Shown: one piece after another, positions 1 through 8,392 of the stretch | Position numbering within the stretch: position 1 is the first letter of the stretch | How the letters are laid out: the number at the start of each line of letters is the position of its first letter | Assembly (NCBI GenBank): GCA_900544765.1 | Contig: UQWI01000010.1 | Coordinates: 43,877-107,876, forward strand | From: an uncultured Eubacteriales bacterium | Lineage (GTDB): Bacteria; Bacillota; Clostridia; Oscillospirales; Oscillospiraceae | DNA length: 64,000 nt | Reading direction: 5' to 3' | Translations under genes and position numbers: made by a program | The notes under the pieces: model-generated | What the model was told of the DNA's origin: nothing | The model's database searches: none | Seen by the model: only the letters and a program-made list of their open reading frames with translations

Positions 1-18
1 ACACTGATTAACATATGT

Positions 19-61
19 AACCCCGCCCCTGGAGATACGAGTATCTCCGGGGGCGGGGTTT
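19..61 (+). terminator. Strong hairpin, probable terminator of an upstream gene
   Basis: An 11-bp GC-rich stem (19-29 with 50-60) is stacked on an 8-bp stem (31-38 with 41-48), followed by a T-containing but imperfect tail. No gene lies before it in the window, so it probably ends a plus-strand gene to the left. Confidence 0.6.
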
Positions 62-123
62 GTGCTGTTCTGACAAGCGGCTTGGCCGGTTTTTGTTCAT
101 TATATGGGAATTGACTTTGACTG

Positions 124-169
124 TTGACATACGTAACCGAGTGTGATAATGTGTAGTTACGAATGTAAC
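124..169 (+). promoter_or_regulatory. Promoter region with GTAAC inverted repeats before the dhaL operon
   Basis: A TTGACA box (124-129) lies 15 bp from GATAAT (145-150). Around it, ACATACGTAAC (127-137) nearly repeats ACATATGTAAC at 11-21, and GTTAC-GAAT-GTAAC (156-169) is a perfect inverted repeat just downstream of the -10. These look like operator half-sites for an unidentified regulator. The short 15-bp spacer suggests an activator-dependent or weak promoter. This is inference from sequence only. Confidence 0.45.
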
Positions 170-230
170 AAAGTTGTATCCGAGCGCGCTCCGGCGAATC
201 GCCGCGCGCCGGGAGAGGAGGTACAAAGCA

Positions 231-836
231 GTGACCAAAGCTGAATTTGCGGTCAGGCTGCAAAATGCTTGTGCTGCCGTGATTGGAGCAGAGCAGGAGC
301 TGAGCGACATAGACGCCCGCTTCGGAGACGCCGACCACGGCCTGACTATGAGCAAGATTGCAGGTGCCATTTCTGGCGCGGTGTCCGCGTCCGAGGGAGG
401 CATACAGTCAATGCTGGACGACGCGGCCATGGCCGTCATGGAGCTCAACGGCGGCAGCGCCGTACCGCTGTGGAACACCTGGCTGGACGGTATGCAGGAG
501 AACGCACCGGATGGCAATGAGATTGATGTAGAAGGGTTGAAAGCCGTGTTTGCCGGTGCTTTGGAGGCGCTTGAGGATATATCCGGGGCCAAAGTTGGCG
601 ATAAGACCATGATGGACGCGCTGATACCCGCCACGGAGGCCGTTGAAGCCTATGAGGGCGGCGATGAGGCCGGGCTGTTTGCCGCCGCTGCGGCTGCGGC
701 CGAGGCCGGCGCGGAAAACTCCAAGAACTTCGTATCCAAGTTCGGCAGGGCTAAGAGCTATGGGGAACAGACTATTGGGACGCCCGATGCCGGCGCGGTG
801 TCAATGTCGTACTTTTTCCGCGGGCTCGCCGAGTGA
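231..836 (+). CDS. dhaL: Dihydroxyacetone kinase-type ADP-binding subunit DhaL
   Basis: 201-residue DhaL-family protein, the nucleotide-binding half of a two-subunit dihydroxyacetone kinase. The Mg-ADP signature is visible near the N-terminus as D28, D33 and D35 within DARFGDADHG, and the all-helical, Ala/Gly-rich remainder matches the family length of about 200. The GTG start at 231 is chosen because GAGAGGAGGT ends 8 bases before it; the frame is open further upstream (to 174) but without a ribosome site. It is followed 32 bp later by dhaK. No DhaM or other PTS component is in the window, so the phosphate donor (PTS or ATP) cannot be settled. The true substrate may be another short ketose. 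Confidence 0.85.
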   Translation: MTKAEFAVRLQNACAAVIGAEQELSDIDARFGDADHGLTMSKIAGAISGAVSASEGGIQSMLDDAAMAVMELNGGSAVPLWNTWLDGMQENAPDGNEIDVEGLKAVFAGALEALEDISGAKVGDKTMMDALIPATEAVEAYEGGDEAGLFAAAAAAAEAGAENSKNFVSKFGRAKSYGEQTIGTPDAGAVSMSYFFRGLAE

Positions 837-868
837 ATGAATAAAATACTGAACAGGTGGTATTAACT

Positions 869-1867
869 ATGAAAATGAAGAAGTTCATCAACGCCCCCGA
901 GACCATCACCGACGAGGAGCTTGTCGGCCTTGGCCTGGCCTATCCCGACATCGTGACTGTCGACGGGCATCTTGTTATAAGCAAGGATCTGGAGAACGCC
1001 GACCGAGTGACCATCGTCACTTATGGCGGTTCCGGCCACGAGCCCGCGCAGGCCGGCTTTGTCGGCAAGGGCATGCTGGACATCCAGGCTGTGGGCGACA
1101 TTTTCGCCGCGCCGAACGCCAAGCTGGTTTTCGAGGCCATGAAGCGTGCAGACAAGGGCCATGGCGTGCTGCTGCTCACGCTCAACTATGCCGGCGACCA
1201 GCTTGCAGGCAAGCAGGCAATCAAGCTGGCGCAGAAGGCGGGACTCAATTTCCGTCAGGTAGTCACCGGCGAAGAGATACAGTACGACCCCAACGGCGAG
1301 GACAACAAGCGCGGCCTTGCCGGTGCCGTAGCGCTTTACCACATTGCTGCCGCTGCCGCCCGCGAGGGCAAGAGCCTCGACGAGGTGGCGGAGATAGCCC
1401 AGCACTACGCCGACAACATGGCCTCCATCACCGTCAAGTCCACCGACGCCACGCATCCGCAGAACGGGATGCCCTTCGGCGACCTCGGCGAGACGGACAT
1501 GATGGAGATAGGCGCCGGCCAGCACGGCGAGGGAGGCGGAGTGCGCGTGCCGATGATGTCTTCAAAGGATACCGTCGCCACCGTGGCCGGGGCGCTCAGC
1601 TCCAAGCTCGGCCTGAAGTCCGGGGACAAGGCCTTCGTCATGATAAACGGCTGCGGCGCAACCACCATGATGGAGATGCTGGTGCTGTTCAAGGACACTG
1701 TGGAGTTCCTGCGCGCCAAGGGCGTCGAGGTCGTGGCGAGCATGGTCGGAGAGATACTGACCGTGCAGGAGGCCGGCGGCTTCCAGATGAACATCGCCAA
1801 GTGGGACGACGAGACGCTCCGTCTGTGGAACACCTCCTGCCACACTCCCGCATACAGCAAGGAGTAA
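869..1867 (+). CDS. dhaK: Dihydroxyacetone kinase-type substrate-binding subunit DhaK
   Basis: 332-residue DhaK-family protein. This subunit binds the ketone covalently through a histidine hemiaminal while DhaL supplies the phosphate. The substrate-site residues of E. coli DhaK (G53, H56, D109, H218) have counterparts here: GGSGHEP with H57, NYAGD with D110, and GAGQHGEGG with H219. The ATG at 869 follows AACAGGTGG. The stop at 1867 is three bases before the next start, and the Shine-Dalgarno of the next gene overlaps this 3' end, so they are translationally linked. The lyase rather than DhaM downstream suggests a dedicated sugar pathway, not simple glycerol fermentation. Confidence 0.88.
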   Translation: MKMKKFINAPETITDEELVGLGLAYPDIVTVDGHLVISKDLENADRVTIVTYGGSGHEPAQAGFVGKGMLDIQAVGDIFAAPNAKLVFEAMKRADKGHGVLLLTLNYAGDQLAGKQAIKLAQKAGLNFRQVVTGEEIQYDPNGEDNKRGLAGAVALYHIAAAAAREGKSLDEVAEIAQHYADNMASITVKSTDATHPQNGMPFGDLGETDMMEIGAGQHGEGGGVRVPMMSSKDTVATVAGALSSKLGLKSGDKAFVMINGCGATTMMEMLVLFKDTVEFLRAKGVEVVASMVGEILTVQEAGGFQMNIAKWDDETLRLWNTSCHTPAYSKE

Positions 1868-1870
1868 GTT

Positions 1871-2755
1871 ATGGCTGACAACATTGGAAATAAAGCCGCC
1901 CACGACTATCACCTGGACGTGCCTGCGGCTCAGGAGGGCTTTTACGTAAAAGGCGCCGCCAACTGTGATTTCGGCATGAAGAGCCGCCTCGCCCGCATCT
2001 TTAATCCCGAGTCCGGCAACACGGTCATGCTGGCCTTCGACCACGGCTACATCATGGGACCCACGTCCGGGCTGGAGCGCATCGACGTGGCGATACCGCC
2101 TCTGATACCGCATGTGGACGTGCTGATGGGTACCCGCGGTGTTTTCCGCACCTGCATATCCCCGGCGGCGCGCGTGGCCAGGTGCGTGCGCGTGACATAT
2201 GACTCCACCGTCCTCTACGATGACATGTCCAACGGCGGAGGCATCGCCTGCGACATGGCCAACGCCATACGCACCGGCGCCGACTGCGTCGCGGTGCAGA
2301 CCTTCATCGGCGCGCCGGGTGAGAGCCGTTCGCTCGAGCTGCTCGCCCGGACGGTCGACGCCGCCACCGGCTACGGCATCCCGACGCTGGGAGTCGTCGC
2401 GGTGGGCAAGGACATGGAGCGCACGGAGAAGTTCTTCCTGCTGGCTACCCGCGTCCTGGCCGAAAACGGCGCCAATATCGTCAAGAGCTATTACTGCGAC
2501 GGCTTTGAGCGCGTGGCGGCGGCCTGCCCGGTGCCGATAGTGATAGCCGGCGGCAAAAAGCTGCCTGAGCTCGATGCGCTCGAGATGGCGTACAAGGCCA
2601 TACGTGACGGCGCGCACGGCGTGGATATGGGGCGCAACATCTTCCAGTCCGACTGCCCGGAGGGCATGGCTCAGGCCATAGGCAAGGTGGTACATGAGGG
2701 CTACACCCCCAGCCAGGCCTTTGAGGTCTATCAGGAAATAAAGCACAATAAATAA
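1871..2755 (+). CDS. LsrF-family class I aldolase/thiolase
   Basis: 294 residues, alignable along its whole length with LsrF, the 3-hydroxy-5-phosphonooxypentane-2,4-dione thiolase of the AI-2 pathway, and more broadly with DhnA-type class I aldolases. Diagnostic stretches are RIFNPESGNTVMLAFDHGY, GLERIDV, PIVIAGGKKLPE and GVDMGRNIFQSD. The Schiff-base lysine is expected at K205 in NIVKSYY, equivalent to K203 of E. coli LsrF. No lsrK, lsrG or lsrABCD homologue is present, and the neighbours are dhaL and dhaK. It may therefore cleave a phosphorylated ketose made by DhaKL rather than phospho-AI-2. Function beyond aldolase/thiolase is inference. Confidence 0.8.
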   Translation: MADNIGNKAAHDYHLDVPAAQEGFYVKGAANCDFGMKSRLARIFNPESGNTVMLAFDHGYIMGPTSGLERIDVAIPPLIPHVDVLMGTRGVFRTCISPAARVARCVRVTYDSTVLYDDMSNGGGIACDMANAIRTGADCVAVQTFIGAPGESRSLELLARTVDAATGYGIPTLGVVAVGKDMERTEKFFLLATRVLAENGANIVKSYYCDGFERVAAACPVPIVIAGGKKLPELDALEMAYKAIRDGAHGVDMGRNIFQSDCPEGMAQAIGKVVHEGYTPSQAFEVYQEIKHNK

Positions 2756-2823
2756 CCCTGCTGCGCGGGCCGGGGACAGCCTGTCCCATCCCAATTGTAC
2801 AGGAGCCTTTAGGAGGAAACACT

Positions 2824-3147
2824 ATGTCCGCTGAATACATGCACATCGGTATTCCCATTACCAACAAGAAGCCCGGAATGGTCCACAACGAGGGCGCCGG
2901 ATTCTGGGTCAGTAACGTAGACGATTACGACTACAAGATAGAGTACCTTAAATTCGAGGAGGGCACCCCCTTCCCGGAAGTGCTGCACCGCAACCCGCAT
3001 GTGGCCTATAAAGTTGACGACCTGCAGAAGTACATAGACGACGCAGACTCTGTAATCTGCGGCCCTATGGACGCCAACGACAAGGGCGACAAGCTTGCCT
3101 TCGTCTGGAAAGACGGGGCTATCCTGGAGCTGTATCAGGAAGCATAA
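2824..3147 (+). CDS. Small VOC/glyoxalase-like protein
   Basis: 107 residues with a beta-alpha-beta-beta-beta feel: an N-terminal MHIGIPITNK strand, a central segment with H and D residues (VLHRNPHVAYKVDDLQKYI) and an ELYQEA C-terminus. This is the pattern of a single vicinal-oxygen-chelate (glyoxalase/epimerase) module in which His and Glu ligate a metal. It starts after TTAGGAGGAAACACT and is the last gene of the dhaL-dhaK-lyase operon, ending 7 bp before a perfect terminator. In that context it could be an epimerase, isomerase or lyase acting on the same sugar phosphate. The family call is moderate and the activity unknown. Confidence 0.55.
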   Translation: MSAEYMHIGIPITNKKPGMVHNEGAGFWVSNVDDYDYKIEYLKFEEGTPFPEVLHRNPHVAYKVDDLQKYIDDADSVICGPMDANDKGDKLAFVWKDGAILELYQEA

Positions 3148-3153
3148 AAATAA

Positions 3154-3197
3154 AGTGCCGGGGCGCTGGGTTTAAACACAGCGCCCCGGCACTTTTT
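3154..3197 (+). terminator. Rho-independent terminator of the dhaL operon
   Basis: A perfect 14-bp stem (GTGCCGGGGCGCTG and its complement) flanks a loop centred on TTTAAA and is followed by TTTTT. It sits immediately after the VOC-like gene. Confidence 0.92.
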
Positions 3198-3202
3198 ATA
3201 TC

Positions 3203-3224
3203 AGTGAATTGTCAAGATAAGAGC
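3203..3224 (+). repeat. Solitary IS30-type terminal repeat relic
   Basis: AGTGAATTGTCAA followed by a TAAG block matches, at 19 of 22 positions, the end of the IS30-family element at 63850-63871, in the same orientation. No transposase follows here (the MerR gene does), so this looks like a leftover element end. The same bases also form a short dyad, GTGAATT (3204-3210) with AATTCAC (3234-3240). Confidence 0.5.
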
Positions 3225-3250
3225 AGATGGTCTAATTCACCATGTGCGGA

Positions 3251-3284
3251 AACAGCCCGGGTGCCTGAGCATTCGGGCTGTTTT
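3251..3284 (-). terminator. Weak bidirectional hairpin after the MerR gene
   Basis: AACAGCCCG pairs with CGGGCTGTT across a 14-base loop. The T run is on the plus side (TTTT); the minus side has only a short TTT. It is the only candidate terminator for the minus-strand MerR gene that ends at 3303. Confidence 0.45.
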
Positions 3285-3302
3285 ACGGCGCTGCGCTCCG
3301 GG

Positions 3303-4124
3303 CTACTTTATTGGAACGGAGATTTCAGTAAGAAACTCGGAAGTGTCGTTCGTTAGGCCGTAGTCTACCATTGTTGTTTCCAGAGCAGGGCCGCGCACCT
3401 CGGGGCGCTTTAGATCCAGATAATCAAACAGCTTACCGTAAGAGGGTCCGGCCTTCTCGTGGCCTCCGATAAAGCGTATGGTTGCGCTTAAGGACTCAGG
3501 TATACACAGGACTTCTCCATCATATGCCTCGTTGTCCTCGAGCACCATGAACAGAAAGTCACATGGGCGAAACACTCGCTGCCGGAGGTGTTCTTCGCAG
3601 ATGCCAACCCCTATTTTCCCTAGGAAGACGGCCGCGCTGTCACTGCTGCCCTCAAGCTCGGATATGGCAAGCTCCAACTCCTCGGAGTTTTCCGGCACGA
3701 TTTCCCTGGTGAGTACGGCGAGCCGACGCGCCGGCATGAGCTCTACGGCAACTACATCAGTCACTGCGGCCCCGGCGCGGCTCATCTGGCACAGCCGGTT
3801 TTCAATTTGGCGCTCTATGGCTGTCAGCTCCGAGATCCTTTCCTTCACCTGAGCCCGTTGCAGCTCAAGAAGGGAACGGATGTCGTCAAGGTTGCGGTTG
3901 TTGACAAACGACGCTATTTCTGCCAGAGGCAGACCAAGCTTTCTCAGATATTTTATGGTATACAGCGTTTCAAATTGACGTGTGCTGTAGTATCTATAAC
4001 CGGTTTCGGCGTCAGTGTGTTCAGGACTCAACAGGCCGACCTTCTCATAGTATCTCAATATGCTGACACTGACATGGAACATCTTGGCCATGTCGCCTAT
4101 CTTAAAGAGCCCGTCGCGTTTCAT
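3303..4124 (-). CDS. MerR-family regulator with GyrI-like effector domain
   Basis: 273 residues. An N-terminal MerR winged helix is seen in FKIGDMAKMFHVSVSILRYY (residues 7-26) and YRYYS, followed by the long dimerisation helix (residues about 75-110). The C-terminal 150 residues resemble the GyrI/BmrR small-molecule-binding fold (ARRLAVLTREIV, then GPALETTMVDYG). BmrR-like proteins activate by twisting promoters with long spacers when they bind hydrophobic cations or similar ligands. The ATG at 4124 follows AGAGAGGTG. It lies downstream of gdhA on the same strand but is separated from it by the dyad at 4152-4180. The ligand and targets are unknown. Confidence 0.82.
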   Translation of the reverse strand: MKRDGLFKIGDMAKMFHVSVSILRYYEKVGLLSPEHTDAETGYRYYSTRQFETLYTIKYLRKLGLPLAEIASFVNNRNLDDIRSLLELQRAQVKERISELTAIERQIENRLCQMSRAGAAVTDVVAVELMPARRLAVLTREIVPENSEELELAISELEGSSDSAAVFLGKIGVGICEEHLRQRVFRPCDFLFMVLEDNEAYDGEVLCIPESLSATIRFIGGHEKAGPSYGKLFDYLDLKRPEVRGPALETTMVDYGLTNDTSEFLTEISVPIK

Positions 4125-4151
4125 TGCCGCACCTCTCTTCCGAATAAAACT

Positions 4152-4180
4152 GCCGTCCGTGTCATTATAACACGGACGGC
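4152..4180 (-). promoter_or_regulatory. 11-bp dyad between gdhA and the MerR gene: terminator or MerR operator
   Basis: GCCGTCCGTGT and its exact complement flank a 7-base loop that contains the minus-strand -10 box TATAAT. Read on the minus strand the hairpin is followed by AGTTTTATT, so it could terminate gdhA. The dyad also overlaps a possible promoter for the MerR gene (TGCAAA-N17-TATAAT), as expected for an autoregulated MerR operator. Both roles are possible. Confidence 0.55.
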
Positions 4181-4201
4181 GGAAAATTTGCACGGGTTTA
4201 A

Positions 4202-5566
<1,365 letters not shown>

Positions 5567-5797
5567 TCAATCGGATTCAAACACTTCTTTGAACACAGGC
5601 AGGGAGCGCTCTATCATCTCCCTGGACACGCAGTAGCTCAGACGGAAATATCCGGGCACGCCGAACCCATCGGAGGGAACTATGAGCAGATTCTTGGCCT
5701 TTGCCTTTTCGGCGAAGGCCTTCGCGTCACCGCCCGGAGCCTTTACAAAGAGATAGAAGGCGCCCTGCGGTTTGGCACACTCGTAGCCTATGAAAGA
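5567..5797 (-). pseudogene. 3' remnant of a class I/II aminotransferase
   Basis: The last 70 or so codons before the stop at 5567 read as the C-terminus of a PLP-dependent aspartate-type aminotransferase (GYECAKPQGAFYLFVKAPGG, then FGVPGYFRLSYCVS and the helical end). Upstream of about 5797 the frame stays open but no longer looks like this family, and an unrelated gene end begins on the opposite strand. The PLP-lysine and the first three-quarters of the protein are missing. The fragment has a GC-rich bias like gdhA, beside which it probably once formed an operon. Confidence 0.8.
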
Positions 5798-6097
5798 AGC
5801 GTGGGCCCGATGATAACTGATGAAGCCTTGTGTAATGAAATGGCACAATATATATCTGAAATAGTAGGCCCTGAGAAAATGCGTACAGAGCCATTTGGAC
5901 AGGGGGCCGGGGATTTTGCCGCAGTGTGCCGCGAGGTGCCGGGCATGTTTATAAATTTGGGCGCAGGGCATCCGAGTGAAGGATATATGTCTGCGAACCA
6001 CACAAGCACCGTTCGTTTTAATGAGGACGTTCTACCTATTGGGGCGGCGATACATGCAAACTGTGCCTTCAATTGGCTCAATAATCACAAGGATTGA
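5798..6097 (+). pseudogene. 3' remnant of an M20-family amidohydrolase
   Basis: From about 5798 to the stop at 6097 the plus strand reads as the last 100 residues of an M20/AmhX-type amidohydrolase (peptidase or N-acyl-amino-acid hydrolase). Typical pieces are DFAAVCREVPGMFINLGAG, the metal-site/catalytic end of the domain, and NHTSTVRFNEDVLPIGAAI. The N-terminal two-thirds, including most metal ligands, is absent, and the frame upstream runs antisense through the aminotransferase remnant. It is more AT-rich than the left flank and lies in line with the GPH transporter and GntR genes that follow, so it was probably part of the same imported operon. Confidence 0.8.
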
Positions 6098-6113
6098 CGC
6101 ATTCCTTATAAAA

Positions 6114-6139
6114 CTGTGCCGGCACTATTGCCGGCACAG
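6114..6139 (+). repeat. Perfect 11-bp inverted repeat between the M20 remnant and the transporter
   Basis: CTGTGCCGGCA and its complement surround a 4-base loop. There is no T run after it, so it is either a weak terminator/processing hairpin or an operator for the GntR protein encoded downstream. Confidence 0.5.
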
Positions 6140-6164
6140 AATCTAGGGGAAAAGAGGTTAAATA

Positions 6165-7514
6165 ATGGATTTCAAGCGCGATATAAGTCTGGGTACTTTT
6201 TTGGCCTATGGAATAGGCGGCCTTGCAATAAACACCGTGGTTATAGCCGACCAGTTTGGAATGTACTTTCTTACAGATATCGCGCTGCTCCCTGCGGGAG
6301 CTGTAGGAATCATAAATCTCATAACTACTTTATTTGATGCTGTTAACGACCCGATTATTGGCCATCTTGCAGACCAGAGCAATACGCGCTGGGGCAAATA
6401 CCGACCTTTTTTGATGATAGGCGGCATAATAATGGCTATATGCATGGTGCTTCGGTTTCATATTCCCAACTTGGGATTTTCGGGGACTATGGCATACTAT
6501 CTCATAGTGCTTATGAGCTTCAGCATAGGGTTTACAATGGCGTGCGTACCCGGTCAAGCGCTGATCAGCGTATTGTCCACTGATTACAACAAAAGGAACA
6601 TACTTATGACGATACGCGCGCTCAGCGGGACTGTACTGGGCGCCATAGTAAGCATAGCCGCGTTGCCTTCTGTTAATTATTTTGGCGGAGGGGCAAAGGG
6701 ATGGGAAAAATTTGTGCTGTGTACTCAGGTGCTGGCTGTCATATGCATTTACATATACCAGCGTGGTATGAGGCGTGTAGATTACCCAGGCGCAATTGCA
6801 ACACCCGAGCACAGCCCGTTGCTGAAGCGTATGTTTTCCCTTTTGAAATGCAAACCGGTGCTGTGCGTGTCGCTTGCCACAGCGCTTAATGCACTCACCC
6901 TAACCCTGAGCGGAGTTTGCTCCATGCATTTTTACGATTATGTACTTGGAGATGTAAACATCCTAACGGAGGTGTCGGCATATAGCCTGCCAATTGCAAT
7001 TATATGTCCGCTATTAACTCCTTTTATTTTGAAAAAGATAGACAAAAAATGGATGCTGGTTGCCGGCTTCGTTATAAGTCTCATAAAACCGGCGGTCATA
7101 ATGTTACTCGGCGAGGACATAACAGTACCAATAACCATTGTGCTCATCCTTATATCACGGGTTGGACAATCCTTTTTCGGTTCGGCCTTTATAGCATGGG
7201 TGCCTGAGTGCGTAGACTTTGTCTACCTTGAACACGGTGCCGTATATGCCGCGCTTATAAGTGCAATAGTAACTTTTATGCAAAAATGCGGTAGGGCGCT
7301 TGGCCAGGGCCTTGCCGGCATATTGCTGGACGTTGCAGGGGTCCAAGGAGGCACTGAGATTACAACCCGCGCACTGCATGAGATTCTTAGGATTAACGGC
7401 TTGTATCAGATCATAGGTCTATGCTTGGCGGTAATACCCATTATCCTGTTCCCGATAAGCAGAAAGCAGGGAGAAGAGATACGCCGCAGGCTGCACGAGC
7501 GCGACGGCATTTAA
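6165..7514 (+). CDS. GPH-family (MelB-like) sodium or proton:solute symporter
   Basis: 449 residues with about 12 predicted membrane segments. The N-terminus has the glycoside-pentoside-hexuronide signature: GIGGLAINTVV, DAVNDPIIGHLADQSNTRWGKYRPF (Asp cation ligands and the first cytoplasmic loop), and TRWGKYRP typical of MelB/XynB/GusB-like symporters. RBS GGGGAAAAGAGG lies 7 bp upstream. It follows an amidohydrolase remnant, so its substrate may be a conjugate such as an N-acyl or glycosyl compound rather than a simple sugar. Codon use is more AT-rich than the genes on either side, consistent with transfer. Confidence 0.85.
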   Translation: MDFKRDISLGTFLAYGIGGLAINTVVIADQFGMYFLTDIALLPAGAVGIINLITTLFDAVNDPIIGHLADQSNTRWGKYRPFLMIGGIIMAICMVLRFHIPNLGFSGTMAYYLIVLMSFSIGFTMACVPGQALISVLSTDYNKRNILMTIRALSGTVLGAIVSIAALPSVNYFGGGAKGWEKFVLCTQVLAVICIYIYQRGMRRVDYPGAIATPEHSPLLKRMFSLLKCKPVLCVSLATALNALTLTLSGVCSMHFYDYVLGDVNILTEVSAYSLPIAIICPLLTPFILKKIDKKWMLVAGFVISLIKPAVIMLLGEDITVPITIVLILISRVGQSFFGSAFIAWVPECVDFVYLEHGAVYAALISAIVTFMQKCGRALGQGLAGILLDVAGVQGGTEITTRALHEILRINGLYQIIGLCLAVIPIILFPISRKQGEEIRRRLHERDGI

Positions 7515-7539
7515 AATGTCCTCGAACGTGCGTCGCAAC

Positions 7540-7568
7540 TTGACGCTTGTAATCGGGTCGTATATAAT
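7540..7568 (+). promoter_or_regulatory. Sigma-A promoter of the GntR regulator
   Basis: TTGACG (7540-7545), a 17-bp spacer and a perfect TATAAT (7563-7568), ending 29 bp before the GTG start. Confidence 0.85.
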
Positions 7569-7597
7569 TGCTAAGTGCAATGAAAGTTTAAAACGGG

Positions 7598-8239
7598 GTG
7601 GCCCTTTTGCTTAATAAAAGAGAACAAACGTACGAGATTTTAAAGGACAAAATCTTGAAAGACGAATATAAAATGGGCAGTCTTTTGACAATTAGAAAAT
7701 TGTCTGAAGAACTCAATGTCAGCAATTCGCCAATCCGTGAGGCTTTGAATATGTTGGAAAAGGAAGGGCTTGTTGTCATTACTTCAAACACGTCTCTCCG
7801 CGTTGTGGAGCTTTGCAAGGAGGATATGTTTGAGATAGCTCAGATGGTTTTCTTTTGGATAGCCGGCGCCTTTCGGTATTGTGTGCACACTCATAGGACT
7901 AAAGGAATGCTGGCTGGTATGGACGAGGCAATTTCAGCGCAGAAAAAGGCTATAGATGCAGATGATCGTCCGGAGTATTTAAAACAAAGCGTATATTTTA
8001 TTCGCAGTGTTATAGCAGCTACGGAGAATCGCCGGCTGCTTACACAGTTTGAAAATGTTTATGCGCTTTATTATTTATGCAATCGCTATTCCTTAACAAC
8101 ACTGCAGAGCTTTCGCAATAACACAGAGTATAATATTCAGATTACTGAACATATTCGTGACCACAAATATACAGAAGCTCTGGATATGTTCGCACAGCTT
8201 TTTTATAAAGACGATTGGGATGGAGGCCGGGTTTTATAA
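7598..8239 (+). CDS. GntR-family transcriptional regulator
   Basis: 213 residues. The N-terminal winged helix (residues 10-75) has the GntR hallmarks YEILKDKIL, LTIRKLSEELNVSNSPIREALNMLEKEGLV, and the C-terminal 130 residues are a helical FCD-like ligand domain. Metal-binding His/Asp residues of FCD domains are not obvious, so the ligand class is uncertain. The GTG at 7598 is used; a TTG at 7607 has a slightly better spacing to GGGGTGG. It has its own strong promoter and probably controls the upstream GPH transporter. AT-rich like that gene. Confidence 0.8.
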   Translation: MALLLNKREQTYEILKDKILKDEYKMGSLLTIRKLSEELNVSNSPIREALNMLEKEGLVVITSNTSLRVVELCKEDMFEIAQMVFFWIAGAFRYCVHTHRTKGMLAGMDEAISAQKKAIDADDRPEYLKQSVYFIRSVIAATENRRLLTQFENVYALYYLCNRYSLTTLQSFRNNTEYNIQITEHIRDHKYTEALDMFAQLFYKDDWDGGRVL

Positions 8240-8344
8240 ATTGTAATCATTGCGATTATGCATTTAAAGGCTTCCCTGAAGTGCGTAACTCTTAAAGTTC
8301 AAAAAGCTCAACAACGGAATAATTTCCATAGCAATGTAACGAAG

Positions 8345-8383
8345 CAGAAAAAACCGCCCGCAGAGTACGACTGCGGGCGGTTT
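8345..8383 (-). terminator. Terminator of the FAD oxidoreductase gene
   Basis: CCGCCCGCAG and its complement form a 10-bp stem. Read on the minus strand it ends in a six-T run, and it lies 9 bp past the stop codon of the oxidoreductase. Confidence 0.9.
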
Positions 8384-8392
8384 GAATGTTTT

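Noticed and set aside
8240..8350. Additional short gene before the oxidoreductase terminator
   Set aside because: Only a small unsupported frame without RBS; the sequence is AT-rich and probably intergenic.
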